A stretch of DNA of 55,265 nt from Gemmatimonadota bacterium (GTDB taxonomy: Bacteria > Latescibacterota > UBA2968 > GCA-2709665). The notes under the pieces are model-generated. The model ran no database searches, had not been told where the DNA came from, and worked only from the letters and a program-made list of their open reading frames with translations. Positions 1 to 8,496 of this stretch are shown here, piece after piece. The stretch lies in assembly GCA_028874335.1 (NCBI GenBank), contig JAPPJY010000054.1, positions 1 through 55,265 of the forward strand. Reading direction: 5' to 3'. The position numbers were made by a program, and so were the translations under genes. Positions within the stretch are counted from its first letter, which is position 1. The number at the start of each line of letters is the position of its first letter.

Positions 1-112
1 TACGAGACTACGAGACTACGAGACTACGAGACTACGAGACTACGAGACTACGAAACTACGAAAGGGCGAAACTGCGAAACTACGAGTAGACGAAACTACG
101 AAAGAACGGGAA
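1..112. repeat. Tandem 8-bp repeat array, degenerate to the right
   Basis: About six near-perfect head-to-tail copies of TACGAGAC fill positions 1-50, then decay into variants (TACGAAAC, GGCGAAAC) up to about 110. The array is cut by the window edge, so its full length is unknown. There are no spacers, so it is not a CRISPR. It is a simple-sequence expansion of the kind that accumulates in intergenic DNA; no function can be read from it. Confidence 0.85.
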
Positions 113-651
113 TACATCATACACTCTTGGCCTCGTCACCTCTCCGCCTTTTCGTATTCTCGTATTTCGATAGCTGAGATCAATTGCCACAAGAGGCCCA
201 AAACCACAGTGTTGCACGTCAGCCTGACAATGCAACGATTTTCATCATTATGGGCGCCGCATACGGGGCATGACAACTGTTTTAAAATGACCGGTGAGTT
301 CCCGAGCGCGGGCGCCGGCGCATCCGCGGGCGTGGATGATCGGCCCAACAGTATTTCGAAAGCGAGGTGAATTCGCAAGCGTAATTTCGACCGCCGGGAC
401 GGCATGGGCGGGGCGCTTTGGAACGAGGTTGTCGGGTTGGACGCCGGTCAGTCGCCGCTTGCCGAACCCCTTGACGGTTGGCGCCATATTTGATAAATAG
501 TCACTGCCTTCCGGGATGAATGGGAAGAGACGATTCCGGACGGATGTGACCTTTTGTGTTCTTGTGCCTTTTGTGGCCAATGCCTTTTCGAAGTCAACCC
601 GGCAGAGCCCAACAATAGCCACATAAGGTGAAGATTTCAGGAGAAACCTGT
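113..651. other. Intergenic stretch without a convincing gene
   Basis: No reading frame here has a good ribosome binding site, a recognisable domain or plausible composition. A minus-strand frame at 136-405 (89 codons) has a CPVC pair but the rest reads like translated non-coding DNA. The stretch contains a TTTTGTG-type repeat near 548-582 and ends in the leader of the aldo/keto reductase gene. Confidence 0.5.
548..582 (+). repeat. Dispersed CTTTTGTG-rich repeat, copy 1
   Basis: A run built from TTTTGTG and CTTGTGCC words ending TTTTGTGGCCAATG. A closely similar run lies at 33803-33840 between groEL and the E1-fusion gene. Both copies are intergenic and in the same orientation. Confidence 0.5.
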
Positions 652-1593
652 ATGGAATACCGCACGCTCGGGCGAACCGGCCTTCGTGTTTCCGTCCTGG
701 GTATCGGTACGGGCGGTCCGAGCCAGTTCGGACAGAATTCCGGCGTGTCAGAGAGCGACGTCAGCCGGATGGTGCGCAGGGCGCTGGCGCTGGGCGTGAA
801 TTTTTTCGATACCGCCGCGGGTTACGGGGAGAGCGAAGCCATTCTCGGCAGGGCGCTTGCGGGCGTGCCGAGGGAGGACTACGTTCTGGCCACAAAGGTT
901 CAGGTGGCGCGCGATGATTGGACCGACACCCCTGGAGACGTGGTCGCCACGGTGGAACGAAGCCTGGATCGGCTGCGGGTGGACGTTATCGACATTATGC
1001 AGTTCCACGGCGTGAAACCGGACGACTATGCACGCACGATCGAGATCTTTCTGCCGGTAATGGCGCGGCTTCAGGAACAGGGTAAGTTCCGCTTTCTGGG
1101 TGTATCCGAGACATATTCCCAGGATTTCCGGCACGAGATGTTTCCAATGGCGCTCGCGGACGACCATTTCGACACGGCAATGGTCGGGTACAATATGATC
1201 AGCCCAACCGCGGAGCATCGCGTCCTGCCGATGTGCCTGGAAAGAAAAGTGGGTGTGATCTGTATGGTGGCGGTACGCCGGGCGCTGAGCAGGCCGGATG
1301 TGCTGGCTGAGCGCATCGCCTATGCAAAGAAAAAGGCCCTGATTGAGCGGGATTCCGTGCCGGACGACGACCCGCTGGGCTGGCTCGTGAAGGGCCATGT
1401 GGCTTCGCTGCCTGCGGCCGCCTACAAGTACGTGGCGTCACATCCGGCGATGGGCACGGTCCTGACGGGTACCGCGAACATCGATCACCTGGAGGCGAAC
1501 GTAAAGGCCATTCTCGGTCCGCCGCTTCCTGACGACGATATCGCGCGACTGAGAGATATCTTCGGCGCCGTGTGGGAGCCATTGGGGAATTGA
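652..1593 (+). CDS. Aldo/keto reductase
   Basis: NAD(P)H-dependent oxidoreductase of the aldo/keto reductase superfamily (313 residues, a normal single (alpha/beta)8 barrel). The catalytic tetrad is visible: Asp in FFDTAAGYG, Tyr four residues on, Lys in LATKVQV and His in MQFHGV. The N-terminal MEYRTLGRTGLRVS is the classic first strand and helix. The ATG at 652 is chosen over a GTG at 628 because AGGAGAA (638-644) sits seven bases before it and the protein begins exactly where family members do. It is the first gene of a plus-strand run of six oxidoreductase, hydrolase and transport genes up to 6668, which suggests catabolism of a small organic substrate. The substrate cannot be predicted. 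Confidence 0.9.
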   Translation: MEYRTLGRTGLRVSVLGIGTGGPSQFGQNSGVSESDVSRMVRRALALGVNFFDTAAGYGESEAILGRALAGVPREDYVLATKVQVARDDWTDTPGDVVATVERSLDRLRVDVIDIMQFHGVKPDDYARTIEIFLPVMARLQEQGKFRFLGVSETYSQDFRHEMFPMALADDHFDTAMVGYNMISPTAEHRVLPMCLERKVGVICMVAVRRALSRPDVLAERIAYAKKKALIERDSVPDDDPLGWLVKGHVASLPAAAYKYVASHPAMGTVLTGTANIDHLEANVKAILGPPLPDDDIARLRDIFGAVWEPLGN

Positions 1594-1633
1594 CGCGGTC
1601 CGGTGACCGATCGCTTGTTGAAAGGTTCGTTCC

Positions 1634-2740
1634 ATGATCGAGACAACTGCCGAATCCGGGGCAATGGCGTCCGACGGCCGGAAATCCGGTTTCACGCTTA
1701 TCGATGCGGATGTCCACAATTATCCCGACTCCATCGACGAACTCCTGCCCTACCTGTCCAGGAGGTGGCAGGCATACGTGAAGCAGTCCGGGTTTACGAT
1801 ACCGTCTGTGTCGATCTATCCCAAGCTCTATGCACAGGCGGCGCGGCGCGACGCGTGGCCTTCAAACGGCAGGAAGCCCGGTTCGGACGCCGGGTTTGCC
1901 CGGGAACAGCTGCTCGACAGATGGGGCATTGACTTCGCGGTCCTCAACCCCCTCGTCGCGGTGTCGGCCGTGCGCAATATCGACCTTGCAAACGCGCTGC
2001 AGCGGGCCGTCAATGAATGGACCCGGGAGGCCTGGCTGGATGCCGACAGCCGGTGGCGCGGCTCAATCGTCGTCAACGTTCAGGATGCCGAAGCGGCCGC
2101 CGCCGAGGTCGAGCGAGCGGCCGCCGACCGCCGCTTTGTGCAGGTGTTGCTGCTCGTGCGCTCCCATGCACCCTACGGACGGCGTGAATTCCGTCCCATC
2201 TTTCGCGCCGCGGCCGCCGCGGACCTGCCCGTTGGCATTCACTTTGGCGGGGGCGGCAACCCCATTACGGCAAGCGGATGGCCATCCTATTACATCGAGG
2301 ACCATACCGGAATGTCGCAGGCCTTCGAGGCGCAGGTCATCAGCCTTGTATGCGAAGGCGTCTTCGAGGAACTGCCGTCGGCCAGGGTCGCCCTCGTTGA
2401 AGGCGGATTCGCATGGCTGCCCGCACTCATGTGGCGGCTCGACAAGAATTACCGCGGTCTGAGAGGCGAAGTGCCGTGGCTCACAAAGCTGCCCAGCGAA
2501 TACATCCTGGACCGCTTTCGTGCGACCACACAGCCCATGGAGGAGCCGTCCAATCCCCGGCACCTGCTCGCCATTCTGGATATGATCGGACGCGAAGACT
2601 TCCTCATGTTCGCCACCGACTACCCGCACTGGGACTTCGACGCGCCCGACCGGGCCCTGCCCCGGATTATCAATGGCGCCCTCAGGCAGCGCATTTTCGC
2701 TGATAACGCGGCGGTCTTCTATGGTCTCGAAGACGGTTGA
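1634..2740 (+). CDS. Amidohydrolase family protein (COG2159-like)
   Basis: Metal-dependent TIM-barrel hydrolase or decarboxylase of the amidohydrolase-2 (ACMSD-like) group, 368 residues. Visible markers are the N-terminal metal motif LIDADVHN (Asp-x-His instead of the older His-x-His), a mid-protein metal His in GIHFGGGG, and the C-terminal catalytic Asp in MFATDYPHWD. It starts 40 bp after the aldo/keto reductase with AAAGG upstream, and its last 20 bp overlap the Rieske gene, so the two are probably translationally coupled. Family members act on aromatic acids, lactones or related carbonyl compounds; the actual substrate is unknown. Confidence 0.88.
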   Translation: MIETTAESGAMASDGRKSGFTLIDADVHNYPDSIDELLPYLSRRWQAYVKQSGFTIPSVSIYPKLYAQAARRDAWPSNGRKPGSDAGFAREQLLDRWGIDFAVLNPLVAVSAVRNIDLANALQRAVNEWTREAWLDADSRWRGSIVVNVQDAEAAAAEVERAAADRRFVQVLLLVRSHAPYGRREFRPIFRAAAAADLPVGIHFGGGGNPITASGWPSYYIEDHTGMSQAFEAQVISLVCEGVFEELPSARVALVEGGFAWLPALMWRLDKNYRGLRGEVPWLTKLPSEYILDRFRATTQPMEEPSNPRHLLAILDMIGREDFLMFATDYPHWDFDAPDRALPRIINGALRQRIFADNAAVFYGLEDG

Positions 2741-3086
2741 CATCGGGTCGGTCGACGACTTCGAGCCCGGCCGGCCACACCGGGTCGAGGCTGGCGGACG
2801 GGCGCTGATGGTGGTGCGGCGCGGCGGGCGCTTTTTCGCATTGCGCGATACCTGTCCTCACCAGGGTGCGCCGTTGTCTGCCGGAAAGGTGGACGGTACA
2901 GCCCTGCCGTGTCGTCCCGGCCAGGAGATTTCCTACGGACGTCTGGGGGAAATCCTTACCTGCCCCTGGCATGGGTGGCAATTCGATCTGGCAACCGGCC
3001 GCGCGCTGATCGAGCCCGAGCGATACCGGGTGCGGGTGTATCCCGTACGGGTTTCCGGCAGCCGTGTTATCGTGCAGATGAGTTAG
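2721..3086 (+). CDS. Rieske [2Fe-2S] ferredoxin
   Basis: Small soluble electron-transfer protein (121 residues) with a complete Rieske cluster site: Cys45-Pro-His47 in CPHQGAPL and Cys81-Pro-Trp-His84 in CPWHGWQFD. The ATG at 2721 lies inside the end of the amidohydrolase gene, so expression is coupled; an upstream start in the same frame would only add residues encoded by the neighbour. Such ferredoxins feed electrons to ring-hydroxylating oxygenases or sit beside Rieske-like hydrolases; no oxygenase alpha subunit is seen in this run. An insertion between the two cluster motifs (about 32 residues) is of usual size. Pairing with an amidohydrolase is the interesting point. Confidence 0.92.
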   Translation: MVSKTVDIGSVDDFEPGRPHRVEAGGRALMVVRRGGRFFALRDTCPHQGAPLSAGKVDGTALPCRPGQEISYGRLGEILTCPWHGWQFDLATGRALIEPERYRVRVYPVRVSGSRVIVQMS

Positions 3087-3188
3087 CCTCAATCTGAAAA
3101 AAACACCAACGCGGCTACGCGATAAAACCCTCCGAAACGGGGCGCTATCGACGTAAAGAAGGACGTTTATTCCCTTCTCGTCCAGTGA

Positions 3189-3273
3189 CCTGGTGTATCC
3201 TGGTAATCAGCAGTCTAATCGTCTTTATTTACAAGCACATATTCGAATTAACGTCCCCGAAGACTTACGAATC
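3189..3273 (+). repeat. Dispersed 85-bp intergenic element, copy A
   Basis: Shares with copies at 21732-21816 and 26837-26920 (both inverted relative to this one) the blocks TATCCTGGTAATC, CAGTCTAATCG and ATATTCGAATTAACGTCC, in the same order and spacing. All three are intergenic, each immediately before or after a gene end. The left part has an AT-rich core and the right part contains the palindromic TTCGAA. It encodes nothing obvious. Confidence 0.75.
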
Positions 3274-3356
3274 AAGGTTTGGTTCACGCCCCCCTTCCAC
3301 GTGCATGGGGTCTCGCTCGCAGGAAATGGCCCCGGCATTCATCGCAGGACACAAGA

Positions 3357-4541
3357 TTGATCCGGATCAGCAATCCGTTTTCCGAGTGGAACCGGGACTT
3401 CAGACTCCTGGGTGCGGCGGCGTTTTCCGTGGGCGTGTTCTTCGGCGTTCAACTGACGTTATACAACAACTTCGCCGTGGAACGACTCGGCATCGAGCCG
3501 CACGAACTCGGTTACGTGGAAGCGCTTCGGGAATTATCGGGATTCCTGAACGCGTTCTTCATCGCGCTGATGATGCGGTTGGCCCCGCCGGTCGTCGCCG
3601 GCGTTTCCCTGGTGGTGATGGGTGCGGGCCTCGCCGCGTACGCGGACGTATACACCGTTTTCGCCCTCGCGGTATATTCGGCGCTGTGGGGCATCGGGTT
3701 CCATTGCTGGATCCCCATGGAACAGTCCATGGCGCTGCGGTTCTCTCCGGAGGGCAAGAAGGGGAAGTGGCTGGGTCAGTTGCGGAGCGTGCACGCATTC
3801 GCGTGGCTGCTGACCATCGGGGTCTGCAATCTGGTGTTCCATGTGGCCCGCTACGACCGGCTGTTCGCGGCCGCCGGAGCGATCACCGCGCTGGGCGGGG
3901 TTGCGATCTTCTTTGCCAGCAAAAAACGCCCGGAGGTGCGGGAGAAGAGTTTCGTTTTCCACCGTCGCTACGGACTGTATTATGCGTTGAATTTTCTGCA
4001 GGGCTGCCGGAAGCAGATGTTTATCACGTTTGCCATCTTCGCGCTGGTGAAGGTCCATGGGATGCCGGTGGAAACGACGATGGCGCTCGTACTGATCAAT
4101 CAGACGCTGATTACGTTAACGGCGCCGCTGATGGGCCGGTTGGTAGACAGGCATGGCGAACGGGCCGTGCTCAGCTGGAGCTACATCGGGCTGACGTTCG
4201 TCTTTTTCGGTTACGGCGCGATTGAGCACCGGCCGACGCTGTACGTGCTTTATTGCGTGGACAACCTTATTTTCTTCGGAGGCATTGCGTTGACCACGTA
4301 CCTGCACAAGATTGCGCCACCGGAGGACCTGAAACCCACGCTGTCCATGGGCGTTACAATGAATCATTTCGCCGCGGTGGCGGCGCCGCTGGTCGGCGGG
4401 CTGGTCTGGCATCAGTTCGGCTACCAGGTGATCTTCTTCAGCGGCGCGGTTCTGGCGCTGATCTCCCTGGTGGTAAGCCAGTGGGTGGATCCAGAGGGGA
4501 TGCTGCGCCGGGAGCGCGAAGCGGTTGTACTGGCGGACTGA
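3357..4541 (+). CDS. Major facilitator superfamily transporter
   Basis: Integral membrane carrier of about 394 residues with roughly twelve hydrophobic segments, the standard MFS size and layout; paired hydrophobic helices occur throughout (for example around LLGAAAFSVGVFFGV and FLNAFFIALMM) with a cytoplasmic loop in the middle. The start is placed at TTG 3357 because AGGA lies seven bases upstream and the protein then begins MIRISNPFSEWNRDFRLLG; the longer frame from TTG 3279 runs out of the dispersed repeat and looks untranslated. It sits between the hydrolase/Rieske genes and the second aldo/keto reductase, so uptake or export of that pathway's substrate is the likely role. The substrate is unknown. 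Confidence 0.85.
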   Translation: MIRISNPFSEWNRDFRLLGAAAFSVGVFFGVQLTLYNNFAVERLGIEPHELGYVEALRELSGFLNAFFIALMMRLAPPVVAGVSLVVMGAGLAAYADVYTVFALAVYSALWGIGFHCWIPMEQSMALRFSPEGKKGKWLGQLRSVHAFAWLLTIGVCNLVFHVARYDRLFAAAGAITALGGVAIFFASKKRPEVREKSFVFHRRYGLYYALNFLQGCRKQMFITFAIFALVKVHGMPVETTMALVLINQTLITLTAPLMGRLVDRHGERAVLSWSYIGLTFVFFGYGAIEHRPTLYVLYCVDNLIFFGGIALTTYLHKIAPPEDLKPTLSMGVTMNHFAAVAAPLVGGLVWHQFGYQVIFFSGAVLALISLVVSQWVDPEGMLRREREAVVLAD

Positions 4542-4600
4542 CACGCAGGCTATGGTTCAGCTGTGAGGGAAACGCTTTTGATTCGTAATTGGAGGGCAGG

Positions 4601-5554
4601 ATGAGATTCCGGAAGCTTGGAAGAACGGGGATTCAGGTCTCTGAGGTGGGGTTGGGTTGCTGGCCGATCGGCGGCGCCTCATTCAGGGGCGGGAGTCCGA
4701 CGGGCTGGTCCGGCGTGGACGTGATGGCGTCCGTCGAAACCGTCCGTGCATCCTGGGCGCGAGGCGTGACGTTCTACGATACGGCGGATGCGTACGGCCG
4801 GGGTAAGAGCGAGGTGCTGGTGGGTCTGGGGTTGTACGACGACAAGGACGACGCCGTGATATGCACCAAGGTGGGCATGAGTCTCGCGGCGCCGGGCCAG
4901 GACTTTTCCGAACCGTATATCCTGGGTGCGCTGGACGCGAGTCTGACGCGTCTGGAGCGCGACCACGTCGATCTCTACCTGCTGCACGGCCCTCCGTTGG
5001 AAGGGATGACGGACGCGCTGTTCGGACTGATGAAGGACTTGAAAGGATCGGGCAAGATACGGGCGTGGGGCGTGTCGATCAGTCCGGTGGATACGTCGGA
5101 CGTGGTGGTGGAGGAAGGCCTGCGCGCCATGGAGGGCGGCGCCGAGGCGATTCAACTGGTGTATAACATGCTTCAGCAGAAGGAGGGTGACGCCCTGTTC
5201 CCCGCGGCCATGGAAAAGGGGGTGGGGATGATCGCACGGGTGCCGCTGGCTTCGGGCTGGCTGACTGGAAAGTACAACGAGAATACAGCGTTTCCCGCAG
5301 ACGACCTGCGAAGTCTCAGGTACACGCCCGACAGGGTGAAAGAAACGGCGGCGCAGGTCGGACAGCTGGATTTCCTGCTTGAGGAGGCGGATTCGATGGT
5401 CGACGCGGCGTTGCGGTTCGTGCTTTCCAATCCCGCGGTCTCCACGGTCATTCCGGGGGCGAAGACACCCGCGCAACTCGACGGTATCGTCAGGGCGGCC
5501 GGGAAAACACTCTCCGGAGAATCACTGGACCGGATCCGGGAGCTTTTCGGCTGA
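4601..5554 (+). CDS. Aldo/keto reductase
   Basis: Second NAD(P)H-dependent aldo/keto reductase of the run, 317 residues. It has MRFRKLGRTGIQVSEVGLG at the start, Asp and Tyr in FYDTADAYGRG, Lys in ICTKVGM and His in YLLHGPP, so the catalytic tetrad is intact. ATG 4601 follows GGAGGGCAGG with correct spacing. It resembles the first enzyme (652-1593) only at family level, so this is not a recent duplication. Members of this branch often act on sugars or sugar-derived carbonyls, which fits the Gfo/Idh/MocA enzyme next door. Confidence 0.9.
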   Translation: MRFRKLGRTGIQVSEVGLGCWPIGGASFRGGSPTGWSGVDVMASVETVRASWARGVTFYDTADAYGRGKSEVLVGLGLYDDKDDAVICTKVGMSLAAPGQDFSEPYILGALDASLTRLERDHVDLYLLHGPPLEGMTDALFGLMKDLKGSGKIRAWGVSISPVDTSDVVVEEGLRAMEGGAEAIQLVYNMLQQKEGDALFPAAMEKGVGMIARVPLASGWLTGKYNENTAFPADDLRSLRYTPDRVKETAAQVGQLDFLLEEADSMVDAALRFVLSNPAVSTVIPGAKTPAQLDGIVRAAGKTLSGESLDRIRELFG

Positions 5555-5684
5555 ATCCGTGAGGGCGGGCGGAAGACAGGGGCTTGAAGCCGGAGCCGCA
5601 CCGTGGAAGTGTCGAGCGGATCCTGGGTTCGGTCAGGGAGCCCGCACAGGGCGTGCGACAACAAATCTGGATGGAGAGGTCTAT

Positions 5685-6668
5685 ATGGTCGGGTTTGCGG
5701 TGGTTGGCCTGGGTATGGGGCGCAACCGGTCCAGGATGATACAGGACACCGACGGCGCTGAATTGAAGATCGTCGTGGATTTGGACGAGACCCGTCTCAG
5801 GGACGTGAGTTCGGAACTGGACGTGGGAGGCACAACGGACCTGGACGCGGCGTTGGATCGTGATGACGTGGACGTGGTGTTGGTGATGACGCCCAGCGGG
5901 ACCCACGCAGAGTTGGGAATCCGGGCCGCCCGTGCGGGCAAGCACGTGATTACGACCAAGCCCATGGACGTGTCTACCGAAGCCTGCGACCGTCTGATCG
6001 CGGCATGCGACGAGGCCGGCGTACTCTGCGGCGTGGATTACGTCAGCCGGTACGTGGACAACAACTGGCGCGTGGCCGAGGCGATGCGGCAGGGCTGGCT
6101 TGGAAAACCCATTCTGGGCGAAGTCAGATTCAAGTGGTTCAGAGCCCAGTCCTACTTCGAGGCAAGCGGCGGTTGGCGCGGGACGTGGAAGATGGACGGC
6201 GGCGGGTCGCTGGCCAACCAGGGCGCGCATCTGCTGGACGTACTGTGCTGGTTCATGGGAGACGCTGTTTCCGTATATGGCGAAATGGCCATCATGAACC
6301 ACGAGATCGAAACCGAGGATATCGGGTTGGCGATCGTGAATTTCGAGAGCGGTGCGAAGGGTACGATTGTTGGAACGACGACGTTCCCGGCAAGTCCATA
6401 CTTCAGCGCCGAAGTCCACGGAACGACCGGCGGCGTGCTGATCCCCGACGTGCTCACCGGCAATGTGCAGATCTTCGGCGAGGGTCTGGAGGAACGGCTG
6501 GCGGCGGTGGAGAACCCGCTCAAGAATATCGTGCAGGACGCGGTCAGCGCGGTGGAGAGGAAGACGCCGCTCCGGGTTGATGGAAGGGAAGGTCGCCGTA
6601 CGGTGGCCCTGCTGGAGGCCATCTACACGTCCGCGCGCGAGGGCGGGCCGATTAACGTCGGCGCGTGA
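5685..6668 (+). CDS. Gfo/Idh/MocA family oxidoreductase
   Basis: NAD(P)-dependent dehydrogenase of 327 residues. The N-terminal Rossmann fold starts MVGFAVVGLGMGRNR with the dinucleotide glycines; Asp in VVDLDE ends strand two; the hallmark lysine lies in HVITTKPMDVS (usual form EKP, here TKP). The C-terminal domain has the family's open sheet with GGGSLANQGAHLLDVL. ATG 5685 is preceded by GAGAGGT. It is the last gene of the plus-strand run and converges with the nitrile hydratase operon, leaving only 78 bp between the stops. Usual substrates are sugars or inositols; the exact one is not readable. Confidence 0.88.
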   Translation: MVGFAVVGLGMGRNRSRMIQDTDGAELKIVVDLDETRLRDVSSELDVGGTTDLDAALDRDDVDVVLVMTPSGTHAELGIRAARAGKHVITTKPMDVSTEACDRLIAACDEAGVLCGVDYVSRYVDNNWRVAEAMRQGWLGKPILGEVRFKWFRAQSYFEASGGWRGTWKMDGGGSLANQGAHLLDVLCWFMGDAVSVYGEMAIMNHEIETEDIGLAIVNFESGAKGTIVGTTTFPASPYFSAEVHGTTGGVLIPDVLTGNVQIFGEGLEERLAAVENPLKNIVQDAVSAVERKTPLRVDGREGRRTVALLEAIYTSAREGGPINVGA

Positions 6669-6746
6669 TTCGCGAATCGTACGGACGTCTCCACCTGGCT
6701 CCGCGGCAAGAACTCGATCCAGGCAACGCCCGCCGGCGTCCGCCGG

Positions 6747-7091
6747 CTACCCGTGGTCGTGATCCTCGTGCGGGTCCGTCGCGACTTGCCGGGTCCTTGC
6801 CCTCAGTTGTCCGCGGCCGACAAGGCCCTTTTCGATAGCCAGTTCTTCAAGGGAAGCGATCCATCGCGCGTAGTAACCCGATGGGTCGTTTGCTTTTTCG
6901 GCCGCCGCGATTGTGGCAGCCAGCGCCGTGCTGAATTCGCGCCATTCGAAGACGCCCTTCTCGCAAAGCGCCAAGGCCAGGCCGAAGGCGCGGGCTTCCC
7001 ATGGGGCCTCGAATACGAGTTCGCCGTTCCGGCGGGGGAGCGCGACTGTCGTTTCCGCGTCCGCGATTTTCCTGTCGATCCGACGCGTCAT
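6747..7091 (-). CDS. Nitrile hydratase accessory protein
   Basis: Protein of 114 residues resembling the small activator/accessory proteins of nitrile hydratase operons, which are homologous to the N-terminal part of the beta subunit and help insert metal into the alpha subunit. Visible family features are VFEAPWEARAFGLALAL, the FEWREFSTALA helix and YYARWIASLEELAIEKGL. The C-terminus ends HEDHDHG, a short His/Asp-rich tail that could bind a metal ion; that role is inference. It begins seven bases after the alpha-subunit gene stops, the usual beta-alpha-activator order of cobalt-type enzymes. Confidence 0.85.
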   Translation of the reverse strand: MTRRIDRKIADAETTVALPRRNGELVFEAPWEARAFGLALALCEKGVFEWREFSTALAATIAAAEKANDPSGYYARWIASLEELAIEKGLVGRGQLRARTRQVATDPHEDHDHG

Positions 7092-7098
7092 GTCCGGC

Positions 7099-7707
7099 TC
7101 ACTCCGATGGGGAATCGATCCTGGCCGCGCCGATCATCGCGTCGCGCGTGACCAGCGGGACAAGCGCCTCTTCGGTAAGGTCTTCAGTGCCCTCGGGCCG
7201 CTCCGGCAGCACCATATAACGAAGATCCGAATTGCTGTCCCAGACACGGACTTCGACCGAATCCGGCAGATGCAGGTCGAACTCCCTGAGTACGGCCCGT
7301 GGCTCCCGTACGAGGCGCGAACGGTAGGCGTAGGACTTGTACCAGCCGGGAGGCAGACCCAGCACCGGCCACGGATAACAGGAACAGAGGGTGCAGACGA
7401 CGACGTTGTGGACCGTCGACGTGTTTTCGAGGACAACGATCTCGGCGCCCTCCCTGCCGGCGAAACCCAATTCGGCGATCGCCGCGGTGCCGTTCGCCAG
7501 CAGCCTGCGTTTGTAGTCGGGGTCCGACCAGGCGCGGGCCACCACCCGGGCGCCGTTGAGCGGTCCCACGTCTTTCTCGTACTTTTCCACGACTTTGTTG
7601 ATCGTGTCGGTCGCCAGCAACCCTTTTTCAACCAGGAGTGATTCCAGCGCCCGGGTGCGCAACGCTGCGTCGGACTCGCTCCGGTCGGGTTCATCCTGTC
7701 GCTTCAT
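7099..7707 (-). CDS. nthA: Nitrile hydratase alpha subunit, cobalt type
   Basis: Catalytic subunit that hydrates nitriles to amides. At 202 residues it has normal length. The metal-binding claw V104-C-T-L-C-S-C110 is intact; the Thr after the first Cys marks the non-corrin cobalt type (iron enzymes have Ser there). In the family the second and third Cys are oxidised to sulfinate and sulfenate. Following residues [15 protein letters not shown] and the C-terminal [14 protein letters not shown] block also match the family. Twelve bases separate it from the beta-subunit gene and seven from the accessory gene. Thiocyanate hydrolase gamma subunits are related, but the separate full-length alpha and beta genes favour nitrile hydratase. 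Confidence 0.95.
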   Translation of the reverse strand: MKRQDEPDRSESDAALRTRALESLLVEKGLLATDTINKVVEKYEKDVGPLNGARVVARAWSDPDYKRRLLANGTAAIAELGFAGREGAEIVVLENTSTVHNVVVCTLCSCYPWPVLGLPPGWYKSYAYRSRLVREPRAVLREFDLHLPDSVEVRVWDSNSDLRYMVLPERPEGTEDLTEEALVPLVTRDAMIGAARIDSPSE

Positions 7708-7719
7708 GTCCGTGGATCC

Positions 7720-8409
7720 TCACTTTTCTGTATCTGACTGCGCGGGCGTGAGATAGCCTTCCCACATGTCCAGATAGACCGCGTCTTCGGCTTCGGCCGA
7801 CTCCCCCCACAATTCCCGCGATTCGAAGCGTACGGCATACAGAGGCTGCTCGCGACGCACGCAACCTGCGGGCAACTCGGCGTCCTGGAGGTTGTGGATT
7901 CCGTAATAGCGCGTGATCGTACCTGTCTTTCCCCGGACGTACCGCGGGAGCCGCGTGTGTCCCTCGGGGTGGATGTTTCTCGCGCGTACCCGGTCGCCTT
8001 CCTGAAATTGCGGCCGGATATCCCTGTGCGACGGCGTCGACGAAGCGGTTCTGCGCCGCCCGAACTTAGCCCGCACGCCATCCGGGTCGGGGTGGACCGG
8101 GGTTTCGGCGGCCGGTTTCTCCCGGAACAGCGCCACTCTCGTTTCCAACTCGTCCGACGTCATCGCTCCGGCATCGATCAGGCCCCTGATCCTGGAATGC
8201 AGCCATTTCTCGTAGTAGGAGGATGACAGGTATTCGGAAGGATCCATGTTTTCGATGTTGTTGCGCGAACCTCCCGGGACCGGCACGGGTATGGCGACAC
8301 CCATGCCCAACACGCGCTTTTCCCACTCGTGGTGGAACAGCGGTTCGTTCTCTTCGCGAATGATCGGGCCGAATCCGTGCATTCCGCCCATGTCATGGAT
8401 GCCGTCCAT
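7720..8409 (-). CDS. nthB: Nitrile hydratase beta subunit
   Basis: Non-catalytic partner of the alpha subunit that forms the heterodimer interface and contributes second-shell residues. The start is set at ATG 8409, giving 229 residues and the family-typical N-terminus MDGIHDMGGMHGFGPI, with AAGGGAGA seven bases upstream; the frame is open further upstream but without matching sequence. C-terminal SH3-like barrel features are present (FQEGDRVRARNIHPEGHTRLP and the repeated basic/aromatic strands ending YLDMWEGYL). It is third in a minus-strand operon after two 2-oxoglutarate oxygenase-like genes, 87 bp downstream of the nearer one. Confidence 0.94.
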   Translation of the reverse strand: MDGIHDMGGMHGFGPIIREENEPLFHHEWEKRVLGMGVAIPVPVPGGSRNNIENMDPSEYLSSSYYEKWLHSRIRGLIDAGAMTSDELETRVALFREKPAAETPVHPDPDGVRAKFGRRRTASSTPSHRDIRPQFQEGDRVRARNIHPEGHTRLPRYVRGKTGTITRYYGIHNLQDAELPAGCVRREQPLYAVRFESRELWGESAEAEDAVYLDMWEGYLTPAQSDTEK

Positions 8410-8496
8410 GCGTGTCTCCCTTGTGCCACGGATCTGTCTCGTCAGCGGCTTCACGAATGGATTGCGCTGTGGCGGGGGCTTCAATCAGCCGCTTCG

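Noticed and set aside
1..112. Short repeats at the window start as a CRISPR array
   Set aside because: The 8-bp units are contiguous, with no spacers, and decay gradually.
136..405. Minus-strand frame with a CPVC pair as a zinc-ribbon protein
   Set aside because: Only one Cys pair in a convincing setting, no ribosome binding site, and the sequence overlaps repeat-like DNA.
3185..4225. Long plus-strand frame of 346 codons in another phase
   Set aside because: It is out of frame with the MFS gene, and its composition (Arg/Gly-rich) is that of a shadow frame; its first part is the dispersed repeat.
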